Below are positions 5,851 to 6,154 of a stretch of 6,154 nucleotides of DNA, piece after piece (the stretch's first letter is position 1; the number at the start of each line of letters is the position of its first letter). The notes below the pieces were generated by a model. It was not told where the DNA came from. It was given only the letters and a program-made list of their open reading frames with translations, and ran no database searches. Source of the DNA: Bacillota bacterium (lineage in GTDB: Bacteria > Bacillota > Clostridia > Acetivibrionales > DSM-1351); the NCBI GenBank assembly GCA_023431385.1, contig JAEYWA010000139.1, forward strand, positions 1 through 6,154, in the 5' to 3' direction. Both the position numbers and the translations under genes were made by a program.

Positions 5851-6077
5851 GGAAATTTTATAAAACCCTTGTAATTTATAGCTTGAATGCATAATATTGT
5901 GATAGTTGCTATTAAAAAAAGAAATTATATATTTACATTGAAATCAATAGCACGTATTATAATATATAAATATCAATAATTTTATGTGACTGGTCTTGGA
6001 ATGACCTTTTTACAAGGGTACTTTTGGCCCGATTATCTAATAATATGCTATAGTTAATTATTGCGGGGTGATAGTTT
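5851..6077. other. Intergenic region between ribU and the zinc-ribbon gene
   Basis: About 227 very A/T-rich bases hold no open reading frame I would support. No convincing terminator for ribU is seen: GGG (5850-5852) and CCC (5866-5868) could pair around an A/T loop, but the stem is weak and the T run is poor. A separated inverted repeat (5865-5874 with 6010-6019), a candidate promoter (5932-5960) and a weak GGTC/GACC hairpin followed by five Ts (5992-6011) are the only structures noted. Confidence 0.5.
5932..5960 (+). promoter_or_regulatory. Candidate promoter for the downstream zinc-ribbon gene
   Basis: TTTACA (5932-5937) matches five of six -35 bases and is followed after 17 bases by TATTAT (5955-5960), a good -10. 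An overlapping perfect TATAAT (5958-5963) has the -35 at 20 bases. Transcription would start near 5967, leaving a leader of about 110 bases before the ATG at 6078. The region is extremely A/T-rich, so chance resemblance is possible. Confidence 0.5.
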
Positions 6078-6154
6078 ATGGAATTTTGTAACAAGTGTGG
6101 TTCATTAAAGATTAACGGCAGCTGTACAAACAAAAAATGCGATCAGCATATTAA
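6078..6154 (+). CDS. Zinc-ribbon protein, N-terminal fragment (runs off window)
   Basis: Only the first 25 codons are present. The start ATG6078 is supported by GGGGTGAT (6065-6072), a match to the extended ribosome-site consensus, five bases upstream. The N-terminus has four cysteines, C4-x2-C7 and C16-x4-C21, typical of a small treble-clef or zinc-ribbon metal site of the kind found at the start of many short clostridial proteins. Function cannot be assigned from the fragment. It is separated from ribU by 227 bases and probably has its own promoter. Confidence 0.7.
   Translation, partial: MEFCNKCGSLKINGSCTNKKCDQHI

Noticed and set aside
5850..5880. Terminator directly after ribU
   Set aside because: The GGG/CCC pairing encloses A/T mismatches and is followed by a poor T run, so it does not meet the standard of the other two terminators.

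Overview
The window looks like chromosomal DNA from a low-GC, Gram-positive anaerobe of the class Clostridia. The A/T-rich intergenic DNA, strong AGGAG-type ribosome binding sites, sigma-A-like promoters, an intrinsic terminator between the convergent genes and another below a riboswitch, and an FMN-riboswitch-controlled RibU all fit that group. The large secreted protein (phosphodiester glycosidase plus Ig-like domains) suggests a saprophytic, perhaps cellulolytic, clostridium of the Ruminiclostridium type. That genus-level guess is inference.

Layout: (1) 31-59, a near-consensus promoter drives a short TtcA-family tRNA-thiolation protein (98-817, +). (2) 73 bases later, on the same strand, is a 951-residue secreted protein (891-3746, +) with an N-terminal NAGPA/DUF2233 phosphodiester glycosidase domain, two Ig-like domains, a beta-rich carbohydrate-binding-like module and a C-terminal domain resembling a metallophosphoesterase that has lost its metal ligands. 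(3) A symmetrical hairpin terminator (3796-3839) lies between this gene and the convergent galU (3907-4779, -), which makes UDP-glucose. (4) A 519-base divergent intergenic region holds an A/T-rich inverted-repeat cluster, an extended -10 promoter, a leader hairpin, a complete FMN riboswitch aptamer (about 5047-5168), an intrinsic terminator (5190-5228) and a stem that could hide the ribU ribosome binding site. (5) ribU (5299-5850, +) encodes the riboflavin-specific S-component of an ECF transporter. (6) After a 227-base gap with a candidate promoter, a small zinc-ribbon protein begins at 6078 and runs off the window.

The genes do not form one pathway. The secreted glycosidase and GalU share a loose surface-glycan theme. 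The riboswitch and RibU form a self-contained regulatory unit: when FMN is plentiful the aptamer is expected to cause termination before ribU, and when FMN is low the vitamin importer is made. I see no mobile element, CRISPR array, rRNA or tRNA. Most of the window is ordinary core genome. The items most worth a second look are the ligand-poor C-terminal domain of the secreted protein, the layered control region of ribU, the inverted repeats between galU and ribU, and the unclear start of the TtcA-like gene.
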